A program made the position numbers and the translations under genes. Below the pieces are notes generated by a model. It ran no database searches and was not told where the DNA came from. It was given only the letters and a program-made list of their open reading frames with translations. Below are positions 1-7,247 of a stretch of 49,572 bases of DNA, in pieces; position 1 is the first letter of the stretch, and every line of letters starts with the position of its first letter. Source of the DNA: Eubacteriaceae bacterium (GTDB lineage Bacteria; Bacillota; Clostridia; Lachnospirales; Lachnospiraceae); contig CAJSYQ010000028.1 of NCBI GenBank assembly GCA_910574015.1, forward strand, positions 1 through 49,572, read 5' to 3'.

Positions 1-161
1 GGAGTTTCGGTTTGCTCTAAGCGAACAGATTCGCCAGCAGGTATTTTATGCCATTTTCGTAGAAAAAGTCGAAACCAGTATAAAATCAAATGCCCTAATA
101 AATGCCTTAAAACAGCTAATTAAGAAACAGGGGCATCATTTATAAAGTTGTAAAGTAGTGT
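1..161. repeat. Left copy of 161-bp terminal inverted repeat
   Basis: Bases 1-161 are the exact reverse complement of 49412-49572; the match stops after 161 (next base A here, T in the other copy read inward). A gene is cut at the inner edge of both copies, so the repeat is probably one end of a multicopy insertion element present in opposite orientations on the two sides of this contig, where the assembly stopped. This is inference; the rest of the element is outside the window. Confidence 0.9.
2..145 (+). pseudogene. 3' end of an ORF inside the terminal repeat, probable transposase C-terminus
   Basis: An open frame enters from the window edge and runs 47 codons to TAA at 143-145, ending in ...KKQGHHL. 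The product is basic and helical-looking. The stop lies about 16 nt from the inner edge of the repeat, which is how a transposase gene normally ends next to the tip of an insertion sequence. I do not recognise the family. The same ORF is present on the minus strand at the other end of the window. Confidence 0.4.
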
Positions 162-710
162 AATATTATACAAAAGCATATTGATCTTAAAAATGTTGAT
201 TTATTTATTTCGATAGGTAATGGTGGAAAGTTTATTGCAAAATCGTTATTGAAGTATTTACCAACATTAAACATAGCCTATGTAAAGTTTAGTAGAAATT
301 GGATGAATAACGGTGTAGAGAAATTTAATTTTGATTTTTCAAATTTAGAAATCGTTGGGAAAAAAGTGATTATTTTAGACGATGTGTTGGCTACAGGTAC
401 ATCTATTAAAAAAGCAATAGAACAATTAAATAATAGAAACTGCAATGTTGTTGGGTGCTTGGTTGGAATTACTAATGAAGAATATTTTAAGATTGAACAG
501 CAATATCCTCTCTATGTGGCAAGATGTATTTTTAAAGCAAAGAAAATGAAAGATAGGCAAGAGCCTTTGTGGTATCCAGCTATATATTCCGCAAGGCATA
601 TATTTAATTTTGAAAATGGTTTAGAAGATTTTCCGCAAATATTTTCCAATAAATATTTTAATGGTAAAATGTCAGTGATTAATATTTTAAAAAAAATTGG
701 ACATAAATAA
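162..710 (+). pseudogene. 5'-truncated phosphoribosyltransferase-like gene
   Basis: The frame is open from just after a stop at 156-158, but there is no start codon with a ribosome binding site; coding similarity begins at the repeat edge (IDLKNVDLFISIG...). The clear motif is VIILDDVLATGTS near 379-417, the PRPP-binding loop of type I phosphoribosyltransferases, preceded by hydrophobic strands. About 180 residues remain and the N-terminus is missing. A TTG at 249 could be read as a start but would begin inside the fold. The gene is strikingly AT-rich compared with the core genes, suggesting acquired DNA. Substrate cannot be told; many such enzymes sit in accessory or defence-like loci. Most likely beheaded by insertion of the element whose end is 1-161. 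Confidence 0.7.
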
Positions 711-834
711 TCTTGGGATATTTGAGTTACTAGTTCAGAGTGAGTCTATCTCTGAAGCAGACTGCCTTATACCCCATTTGCCAGACACATAGAACGAATG
801 GTATAATCTATCCAGAAAGTCAGGAGGAAAGATT

Positions 835-1112
835 ATGGAGACGTACAGTACCGAATTAAAGAAGCATGTAAGAGGGGTCAGTCAGGTGTACCTGCAGCAC
901 AGGTGGCAAGGGAGCTGGGGATCAATGTAAATTCCCTTTACTCATGGATGTCCCGGTTTAAGGCATATCCGGCAGATCCTTTTGTCGGCAGCGGCAACCT
1001 GCATCAGGAAGACGCCGAACTGCGTGCCCTGAAAAAACGCATAAAAGACCTGGAAGAGGAAAATGAATTCCTAAAAAAAGCAAGCACCTTCTTTGCGAAG
1101 AACCTGAAGTGA
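835..1112 (+). pseudogene. IS3-family OrfA, frameshifted
   Basis: OrfA normally supplies the DNA-binding helix-turn-helix and leucine zipper of the OrfAB transposase. The start ATG 835 has an AGGAGG site at 822-827 and reads METYSTELK..., but this frame stops at 928-930. The rest of the family sequence (GVPAAQVARELGINVNSLYSW..., then a coiled coil RALKKRIKDLEEENEFLKKA) continues in the -1 frame to TGA 1110-1112. One base appears to have been lost around 858-865. A GTG at 903 could restart translation but would omit the first helices. The A7G tract at about 1072-1080 is the usual place of programmed -1 frameshifting into OrfB; the upstream shift is not at such a site and looks like damage. Confidence 0.8.
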
Positions 1113-1990
1113 TCCGTTACCTTTACATGGAGCAGAACCGTTCCCGGTACAGGATTGCAAAGATGGCGCAGTGGCTTCAGGTTTCAAAAAGCGGTTATTA
1201 TGCGTGGCGCAGTCGCCCCAAAAGCCTGCGCTGCATGGAGAATGAATCCCTGCTGGAAGAGATCGTCCGGATACACACGGCATCACGCGGCATTTATGGA
1301 AGCAGAAAAATAACCCATGAAATAAACCGTAAATCCGAAAAACCGGTCAACCACAAGCGCATAGAGCGCATTATACGTGAAAACGGCATACGGTCAAAAA
1401 GCCATAAAAAATATAAAGCGACAACGAATTCAGCCCATAACCTTCCGGTAGCGGAAAACATTCTGAACAGGGATTTTACGGCAGACAAACCGGGACAGAA
1501 ATTGGTAAGCGGCATCACATACATTTCAACAGATGAAGGCTGGCTCTACCTTGCCGGAGTTATGGACCTGTGCGGAGATAAGATAGTCGGGATATCAATG
1601 GATGGGCGTATGACGAAAGAGCTTGTGATATCCGCGCTTAAGGATGCCATCAGTCATACGAAGACTACTGCCGGATGTATCCTTCATTCCGACAGGGGAA
1701 GCCAGTACTGCTCGCTGGATTACCAGGCGCTGGCAAAAGAGCATGGATTTATCAGCAGCATGAGCCGCAAGGGGAACTGCTGGGACAATGCCCCGATGGA
1801 GAGTTTCTGGGGGAAACTTAAGCAGGAATGGCTGAATGAACAGCATTTCCGAACCAGGGAAGAAGCAAAATCAGCAGTATTTGAATATATATGGATATTT
1901 TATAACCGCAAACGGATTCATGAAGCAAACGGCTATCTGACACCGGAGGAGTACTATCAGAAACATCAGACAGATTTGAAAGCAGCATAG
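1109..1990 (+). CDS. IS3-family OrfB transposase, first catalytic Asp replaced by Gly
   Basis: 293 aa, GTG start overlapping the OrfA stop. It has the HTH_21-like N-terminal part (SRGIYGSRKITHEIN) and an integrase core. In the family the DDE triad begins with Asp in a TDITYI motif; here the matching residue is Gly 135 (VSGITYIS, codon GGC at 1511-1513). The second Asp 195 (LHSDRGSQY) and Glu 231 (DNAPMESFW) are present with the standard 35-residue spacing, so the alignment of the triad is secure. Loss of the first acidic residue should abolish strand transfer, and with OrfA also broken this copy is probably inert. Confidence 0.88.
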   Translation: MIRYLYMEQNRSRYRIAKMAQWLQVSKSGYYAWRSRPKSLRCMENESLLEEIVRIHTASRGIYGSRKITHEINRKSEKPVNHKRIERIIRENGIRSKSHKKYKATTNSAHNLPVAENILNRDFTADKPGQKLVSGITYISTDEGWLYLAGVMDLCGDKIVGISMDGRMTKELVISALKDAISHTKTTAGCILHSDRGSQYCSLDYQALAKEHGFISSMSRKGNCWDNAPMESFWGKLKQEWLNEQHFRTREEAKSAVFEYIWIFYNRKRIHEANGYLTPEEYYQKHQTDLKAA

Positions 1991-2334
1991 CTGTTTTTGA
2001 ATAAAGAGCCACACAGACGCAGCAGGGACAGAAAAGTCTGTCCTGCCAGTCTGAACGGACAAAAAAGCGAGAAAAACTAAGAACAGGATAGAATCCTTTC
2101 GTTTTAAGTGTCTGTGCTACCGGGGACGGCTCAGACACCTGTTTGAAAAAGTGTTATCCCCAAAAACGGTTTATAGTACAGACCTCCAAAGGAACAATAG
2201 TACCTGTTCTTAGGACATATTGTCAGTTTCGTATTTCAAAAAAAACCTTTATATTTAAATGTGAAATATTACTATATAAATTTTAACGAACGATCTGGCT
2301 TTACGGCTGACCAATCTACCAGGAGATGATAAAA
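1991..2334. other. IS right end and intergenic region without a gene
   Basis: This 344-bp stretch holds the right end of the insertion sequence up to 2133, the GAC target repeat, and then about 200 bases of AT-rich DNA before the next gene. TATTTCA (2232-2238) and TGAAATA (2262-2268) form a small inverted repeat that could serve as an operator for the downstream HTH protein, but no convincing sigma-A promoter could be fixed. No ORF looks real. Confidence 0.5.
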
Positions 2335-2658
2335 ATGACCAATGAAGTTTCTGTAGGCGCAAGGATTATGTTATTAAGAACGGAACGTGGGTTTTCCAGA
2401 GAGACTATGGCTGAATTAACGGGAATTTCCGCAAAATTTCTATATGAAATAGAGAATGATAAAAAGGGCTTTTCATCCCACACCCTCCAGAGGATGGCGG
2501 AGGTACTGGAAGTAAGTCTTGATTATATCATGACGGGACAGGGAGCCAGAAGGTATGATGATGAGATTTTCAAAACGATTTACCGATTTAAACCAGGAAC
2601 CCTGGAGACAGTGGATGCCTTACTGAAAACAGCATACAGACTGACCATGGAGCATTAA
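2335..2658 (+). CDS. XRE-family helix-turn-helix regulator
   Basis: 107 aa. An in-frame ATG at 2326 overlaps the ribosome binding site AGGAG (2321-2325), so the ATG at 2335, nine bases downstream, is the better start. Residues about 6-65 form a Cro/cI-type HTH (GARIMLLRTERGFSRETMAEL, then ISAKFLYEIENDKKGFS and LQRMAEVLEVSLDYI). A short C-terminal helical tail (ETVDALLKTAYRLTMEH) may dimerise. It is the first gene of a co-directional cluster with another HTH protein and a GHKL kinase, suggesting it controls that cluster or relays its signal. Target unknown. Confidence 0.85.
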   Translation: MTNEVSVGARIMLLRTERGFSRETMAELTGISAKFLYEIENDKKGFSSHTLQRMAEVLEVSLDYIMTGQGARRYDDEIFKTIYRFKPGTLETVDALLKTAYRLTMEH

Positions 2659-2745
2659 AAGATATAAAATCAATAAGAATATAATTTATCCATACATAAT
2701 ATGAAAAATAGTTGATATGATAGGAGTAAAAGAAGGTGTCAACGA

Positions 2746-3108
2746 ATGGGTAAAAGACCGAATTACAATGGGAAGAATCCGTCCAATGTGCTGGCTGGCA
2801 GGAATCTGAGATATTTTATCGAAACCATCGGTATGTCTAGGGATGAGCTGGCAGAAAAACTTGGCATTGAGAGGGATGCTGTCAACAAAATTTTAAATGG
2901 GACCAATGCCATCTCCGGTCCGTACAATGAGATTCTCCTTAACGAGCTGAACTGCGATCTGAATTTTATCTATGGCGGTGTTGCCAGAAGTGAGATGCTG
3001 ATGAATGAGATCGGTATGATTGAGTCTGTCGAATCCAAAAGAGTTCTAAGGGAGTCTGTATTTCGCATGATGAGGTATTTAATGGATGTTCTGGAATTCA
3101 TCGAATAA
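2746..3108 (+). CDS. Small HTH (XRE-like) protein
   Basis: 120 aa, ATG start with a weak AAGGTG site about ten bases upstream. Residues 15-75 read as a degenerate XRE helix-turn-helix: NLRYFIETIGMSRDELAEKL, then IERDAVNKILNGTNAIS and LNELNCDLNFIYGG. After it comes a helical C-terminal half rich in Met, Glu and Arg (SKRVLRESVFRMMRYLMDVLEF). Only 21 bases separate it from the histidine kinase gene, so the two are probably translated from one mRNA. In the absence of a receiver-domain regulator nearby, this protein or the upstream HTH protein is a candidate output partner, which is inference only. Confidence 0.8.
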   Translation: MGKRPNYNGKNPSNVLAGRNLRYFIETIGMSRDELAEKLGIERDAVNKILNGTNAISGPYNEILLNELNCDLNFIYGGVARSEMLMNEIGMIESVESKRVLRESVFRMMRYLMDVLEFIE

Positions 3109-3129
3109 GTACGCAGGAGGAATGGCATA

Positions 3130-4395
3130 ATGCTTATCCGGATCAGTGGATTCTTTGATCTCTTGTTTCTATTTCTTGGGATCAATTACATATCCGGGCA
3201 GAGGTACCGGTTCCATATATTTGATATTCTGATGTTCCTGGCCGATCTGGCCATTCTGGATCTGATCAATTCTGGTTTTGTGGATGAGAAGTTTATATTT
3301 GCAGGATATGCGGTGATGGCGGCCTATATGGTAATGAAATTTCATCCGGGTGTGGTGGAATTTATCGTAAATGCGGCGGCTCTGTTCGTCTATGCAGTAA
3401 TTGTTCAGCTGTTCTTTGCCATCCCGGCTTATTTTGCTGAGGATCCGTTTCTGGTGGATATATTGGTGCTGTCAGCCAACATCTGTTCCTGTCTCTTAAC
3501 TGAATATGCAGGGCGAAAACGCTTTCTTTGGAAGTTGATGAAAAAGATACGGAATCACGACTGGCTGGTCAGGGGAATTATTTTCTGCTGCGGGCTGGGC
3601 GCCGCTTATCTCATTGTTACATTGAAATTTGACGATTCTCTGAGGATTACAGATTATATCATATTTGGATTATGGACGCTGATCATCTGTATTCTTGCCA
3701 TTATGTGGCAGAAGGGAAGAACAGAGATTGGAATAAAGAACAGGGAAATGCAGTTACAGAAAACCTACGAGAGCTCCTACCGGGACCTGGTGCAGTCGGT
3801 ACGGATGCGGCAGCACGAATTTGACAATCACCTTGTGGCATTGTGCGGGGTGTATAAAACAGCGGATACAGTAGAAGGACTGATACGGCGTCAGAGCCTG
3901 TACCGCGGGGAGCTTGAGAAGCATAACCGGTACAATCGTCTGCTATCCCTCCAATCCCCGGTTCTGGCAGGATTTCTTTATTCGAAGTTTGACCGGGCGG
4001 AAACAATTGGCTGCAGGGTGAGTTATTCTGTAAAGTCAGCGGGTGAGGACCAGCACCGGATTCCGGAATATCATGTGATCGAGCTGCTGGGCATCCTGAT
4101 CGACAATGCGGTGGAGGCACTGGAGCATCAGGAGGATGGACAGATTTATGTGGAACTGGCGGAGACGGAGAAGGAGATACGGATTATTGTAAGGAATACA
4201 TCTGATTATGTTCCCCAGGGAGATATTGTTAAGTTTACGAAGAGCGGTTACAGTTCCAAAGGGGCAGGGAGGGGACTGGGATTGGCTTCTCTGGCTCTCA
4301 TCGTGAATCAGTATGACGGTGAGCTGAAGGTGTGCAACGAGGAGTGGGATATGATGAATTGGCTGGTTTTTCAGATAGAGATTGGACCGGAGTGA
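3130..4395 (+). CDS. GHKL-type sensor histidine kinase (AgrC/NatK-like)
   Basis: 421 aa with AGGAGG at 3115-3120. The first about 200 residues form six or so hydrophobic membrane segments (AgrC-like polytopic sensor), followed by a cytoplasmic helix carrying the probable phospho-acceptor His 229 in RMRQHEFDNHL, and a GHKL ATPase domain with N-box ELLGILIDNAVEAL (about 317-330) and G-box GAGRGLGLASL (about 379-389). In this family the sensor usually detects a peptide and pairs with a LytTR response regulator. Neither a peptide precursor nor a receiver-domain protein is encoded next to it, so it is an orphan kinase in this window. The next gene is under its own promoter. Confidence 0.9.
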   Translation: MLIRISGFFDLLFLFLGINYISGQRYRFHIFDILMFLADLAILDLINSGFVDEKFIFAGYAVMAAYMVMKFHPGVVEFIVNAAALFVYAVIVQLFFAIPAYFAEDPFLVDILVLSANICSCLLTEYAGRKRFLWKLMKKIRNHDWLVRGIIFCCGLGAAYLIVTLKFDDSLRITDYIIFGLWTLIICILAIMWQKGRTEIGIKNREMQLQKTYESSYRDLVQSVRMRQHEFDNHLVALCGVYKTADTVEGLIRRQSLYRGELEKHNRYNRLLSLQSPVLAGFLYSKFDRAETIGCRVSYSVKSAGEDQHRIPEYHVIELLGILIDNAVEALEHQEDGQIYVELAETEKEIRIIVRNTSDYVPQGDIVKFTKSGYSSKGAGRGLGLASLALIVNQYDGELKVCNEEWDMMNWLVFQIEIGPE

Positions 4396-4437
4396 GCTGT
4401 TTTTCCAAAATATTTTCCTATATATTGAAATATTTGG

Positions 4438-4465
4438 TAAAGAGACTTATGAAAAGTGCCGATAT
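4438..4465 (+). promoter_or_regulatory. Candidate sigma-28 (SigD/FliA-type) promoter
   Basis: TAAA (4438-4441), a 16-base spacer and GCCGATAT (4458-4465) match the Bacillus SigD consensus (TAAA, about 15 bases, GCCGATAT) very closely. It lies 52 bases upstream of the FliD-like gene start at 4517. No equally good sigma-A promoter is seen in this 120-base gap. Confidence 0.65.
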
Positions 4466-4516
4466 ACAATATGGTAATGGATGACCAAAATTGAATAGTT
4501 CAAAGGAGTGGTTGTT

Positions 4517-5218
4517 ATGAGTAATTTTTTTGACGGTGTAAATTCCTATTCAGATTCCTACAGCTTTTTCGATAGTTATATGGGAACAGGCTCGGCCAAC
4601 GGCAGTTCTTCTATGTTATCCTCATCTATCATGGATCTTCAGATGATCAAGAACGGTTCGTATAAAAAGGCGTTGAAGGCATATTATGCAAAGAATCCTG
4701 TAAAGAAGTCAGAGGACAGCAAGGAGTCTATCAAAGATTCCGGGAAGGCGGACAGCGCGGCAAATCTTTCTACAATGAAGAGTGCATCTCAGAAACTGAA
4801 TGAGTCTGTGGCAAAGCTTCAGAAGACGGACTACAGTAAGGTGGAATCACCGGAAGACATGCTGGAGGACGTGAAGAGTCTGGTATCCAGCTACAACAGT
4901 ACTGTGAATGCGGCGAAGAATCTCAACTCCTATTCGATTCTTCAGACTACGTTATGGATGACCGGAAATGTAAGTAAGTCTTCTGGCATACTGGGTAAGA
5001 TGGGGATATCCATCAATGAGGACAATACTCTGTCGCTGGATGAGGACAAATTCAAGAATGCACAGATGAGCACCATCAAGTCGGCATTTTCCAGCGGTGT
5101 TTCTTTTGCCTCACGTCTTTCACAGAAGGCCACCAGCCTGAGCAATCAGAGTGCAAATCAGATTGCGGTAAATACTGGCAAGAAGACGTATACATCAAGT
5201 GGTACGATCAAATACTAA
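4517..5218 (+). CDS. FliD C-terminus-like protein (flagellar cap-like), stand-alone
   Basis: 233 aa. AAAGGAG at 4502-4507 places the start at ATG 4517 rather than the GTG at 4508. It begins with a Ser/Tyr-rich stretch (SNFFDGVNSYSDSYSFFDSY), has a charged middle, then helical segments (LNESVAKLQKTDY, VKSLVSSYNSTVNAAKNLN), and a C-terminal block ILGKMGISINEDNTLSLDEDKFKNA followed by AFSSGVSFASRLSQKATSL. The 'GI...DGTLSLDE.K' pattern followed by a long terminal helix is typical of the end of FliD/HAP2. No signal peptide is visible, as for flagellar export substrates. It is much shorter than FliD (usually over 450 aa), so it is either a specialised relative or an independent secreted structural protein. 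The sigma-28-like promoter supports a link to motility regulation. Confidence 0.6.
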   Translation: MSNFFDGVNSYSDSYSFFDSYMGTGSANGSSSMLSSSIMDLQMIKNGSYKKALKAYYAKNPVKKSEDSKESIKDSGKADSAANLSTMKSASQKLNESVAKLQKTDYSKVESPEDMLEDVKSLVSSYNSTVNAAKNLNSYSILQTTLWMTGNVSKSSGILGKMGISINEDNTLSLDEDKFKNAQMSTIKSAFSSGVSFASRLSQKATSLSNQSANQIAVNTGKKTYTSSGTIKY

Positions 5219-5264
5219 CACAGGACAGGTAATGCATCAGGTCAGAATAGAAATAAAACTACTG

Positions 5265-5297
5265 CGGCACAGATGGAATATCCATTTGTGCCGTTTG
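5265..5297 (+). terminator. Rho-independent terminator
   Basis: A 12-bp stem, CGGCACAGATGG (5265-5276) with CCATTTGTGCCG (5282-5293), has a 5-base loop and is followed by TTTG. It ends the FliD-like transcript before rsmE. The T-run is short. Confidence 0.65.
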
Positions 5298-5319
5298 TGC
5301 GGAATAGACGGAGGGGATC

Positions 5320-6063
5320 ATGCATCGCTTTTTTGTGCCGGCAGAAAATGTTGGAAATGGGGAAATCCGTGTTACCGGAGATGATATCAATCATATCAAA
5401 AATGTACTCCGAATGACAGCAGGAGAAAAAGTTGTCGTTTCCTGTGGACAGGGGACGGATTATTATTGTATAATAGAGGACATTCAGGAAACAGGTGTCA
5501 CACTTCGGATTCAGGAGGAAAAGCCTGCTGTGACGGAGCTTCCCGTGAGGATCGTCCTGTTTCAGGCGCTTCCCAAGGTGGACAAGATGGAGCTGGTGAT
5601 CCAGAAGGCAGTGGAACTGGGTGCTTCTGAGGTGGTTCCGGTGAGGTCGCGAAGGTGTGTGGTGAAGTTGGATGCCCACAGAGAGGCGAAGAAGCTTGCG
5701 AGGTGGCGGGCTATCGCAGAGTCGGCGGCGAAGCAGAGCGGGAGGGGGATCCTGCCACAGATCCATGACAGTATGGACTTTGGTAAGGCGTTGGAATATG
5801 CACAGGAGCTGGATTCGGTTTTGATCCCTTATGAACTCTGTGACGCCATAGATGAATCCCAGCACATTGTGCAGAGAGCCGTCCGGCAGAATAGTATCGG
5901 AATTTTTATCGGTCCGGAGGGCGGATTCGAGCGCAGTGAGGTGGAGGCGGCAGTCCGGAGCGGGGCGCTGCCGGTCTCTCTGGGAAAAAGAATATTGAGG
6001 ACGGAGACGGCAGGACTGGCGGTGTTGTCTGTGCTGATGTTTCTGATCGAATGGAGGAAATGA
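5320..6063 (+). CDS. rsmE: 16S rRNA (uracil-1498-N3)-methyltransferase RsmE
   Basis: 247 aa, start ATG 5320 with GGAGG just upstream. RsmE methylates N3 of U1498 in helix 44 of 16S rRNA using SAM. The N-terminal PUA-like part (MHRFFVPAEN, INHIKNVLRM) is followed by the SPOUT methyltransferase domain (FQALPKVDKMELVIQKAVELG, about 76-96; the SAM-knot signature IGPEGGFERSEVE at about 197-209; LGKRILRTETAGLAVLSVL at the end). Length and motif order are standard. The stop overlaps the ribosome binding region of the next gene, so translation is likely coupled. Confidence 0.97.
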   Translation: MHRFFVPAENVGNGEIRVTGDDINHIKNVLRMTAGEKVVVSCGQGTDYYCIIEDIQETGVTLRIQEEKPAVTELPVRIVLFQALPKVDKMELVIQKAVELGASEVVPVRSRRCVVKLDAHREAKKLARWRAIAESAAKQSGRGILPQIHDSMDFGKALEYAQELDSVLIPYELCDAIDESQHIVQRAVRQNSIGIFIGPEGGFERSEVEAAVRSGALPVSLGKRILRTETAGLAVLSVLMFLIEWRK

Positions 6064-6064
6064 C

Positions 6065-7228
6065 GTGGAATGTTATCTGGATAATGCATCCACTACCCGG
6101 GTTCTGCCGGAGGTCTGCGATCTGGTAAGGCAGATAATGTGTGAGGATTATGGCAATCCCTCCTCCCTTCATATGAAGGGGGTGGAGGCGGAACGCTATA
6201 TCCGCCAGGCGGAGGAGCGGATTTGCCGGACATTGAAGTGTGAGGCGAAGAATATTATCTTTACTTCTGGGGGCACGGAGAGCAATAATCTGGCACTGAC
6301 GGGATCGGTTATGGCCAACAGGCGCCGGGGAAGGCATATTGTCACCACCTGCTTTGAACATCCCTCTGTTCATCAGCCCCTGCTTTATCTGGAGGATTAT
6401 GGTTTCGAGGTGAGTTACCTGCCGGTGGATCCGGAGGGCCATATCTCCTGTGAGACACTGCGGGAGGCGCTGCGGGAGGACACGATACTTGTCTCTGTTA
6501 TGCTGGTCAACAATGAGGTTGGCGCGGTACTGGACGTACCGGCGCTGGCGGAGACGGTCAGGGAATATAATGACCAGATCCTGTTTCATGTAGACGCCAT
6601 ACAGGCCTACGGGAAGCTAAGACTGCAGCCCCGGCGTATGGGTGTGGATCTTATGAGCGTCAGCGGTCATAAGATCCACGGGCCCAAGGGAACCGGTTTT
6701 CTTTATATAGGGGATCGTGTAAAACTGCATGCCTGCATGCATGGGGGCGGACAGCAGAGGGGCAGGCGCTCCGGTACAGAGAATGTGCCGGGCATTGCCG
6801 GTCTCGGCCTTGCCGCAGAGAAAATGTGCGCTGAACTGGATGCGCACCGGGATCATTTCTTTCATTTAAAAAAACATTTTTTGGAGCGGATCCCGGAAGT
6901 GGAGGGGGCGGTGGTGAATGCCTGCAAAACGGATTCCCTGGACGGTACGGCGCCGCATATTATCAGTGTGGGTTTTGCCGGAGTGAGGAGTGAGGTGCTG
7001 CTTCATGCTCTGGAGGAGGATGAGATCTACGTCTCTTCGGGCTCGGCGTGTTCGTCCCATCATCCTGGGATCAGCGGTACGCTGAAAGCCATTGGCGTAC
7101 CGGATGCTTTACTGGATTCCACCCTCCGTTTCAGTTTTTCTATCTTTACGGAGCAGGAAGAGATTGATTTTACCATTGACTGTCTGAAGCGGCTGGTTCC
7201 CATGCTGGCCCGCTATCAGAGAGGATAG
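6065..7228 (+). CDS. Cysteine desulfurase (NifS/IscS family)
   Basis: 387 aa, GTG start at 6065 following GGAGG at 6053-6057. A PLP enzyme of aminotransferase class V that takes sulfur from cysteine as a protein persulfide. It opens with YLDNASTTRVLPEV, has TSGGTESNNLAL for cofactor binding, the PLP lysine in VSGHKIHGPKGTG (about residue 201) and the catalytic cysteine in SSGSACSSHHPG (about residue 326). It directly precedes thiI with a 19-base gap, the arrangement known in Firmicutes where a dedicated desulfurase feeds ThiI for tRNA 4-thiouridine. That assignment of partner comes from context. Confidence 0.95.
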   Translation: MECYLDNASTTRVLPEVCDLVRQIMCEDYGNPSSLHMKGVEAERYIRQAEERICRTLKCEAKNIIFTSGGTESNNLALTGSVMANRRRGRHIVTTCFEHPSVHQPLLYLEDYGFEVSYLPVDPEGHISCETLREALREDTILVSVMLVNNEVGAVLDVPALAETVREYNDQILFHVDAIQAYGKLRLQPRRMGVDLMSVSGHKIHGPKGTGFLYIGDRVKLHACMHGGGQQRGRRSGTENVPGIAGLGLAAEKMCAELDAHRDHFFHLKKHFLERIPEVEGAVVNACKTDSLDGTAPHIISVGFAGVRSEVLLHALEEDEIYVSSGSACSSHHPGISGTLKAIGVPDALLDSTLRFSFSIFTEQEEIDFTIDCLKRLVPMLARYQRG

Positions 7229-7247
7229 AAAGAGAGGAGCTACCGCT

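Larger units (their letters stand above)
763..2133 (+). mobile_element. IS3-family insertion sequence, decayed (copy 1)
   Basis: The element is 1371 bp. The left tip TGCCTTATACCCC... (from 763) and the right tip, read inward from 2133 as TGAGCCGTCCCC..., align over about 40 bases, sharing CAGACAC and then a similar AACGAA-GG block. The flanks carry a 3-bp direct repeat, GAC (760-762 and 2134-2136), the size expected for IS3-family target duplication. It encodes overlapping orfA and orfB with an A7G slippery stretch near 1072-1080. The internal damage described for orfA and orfB suggests it can no longer move by itself. Confidence 0.85.
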
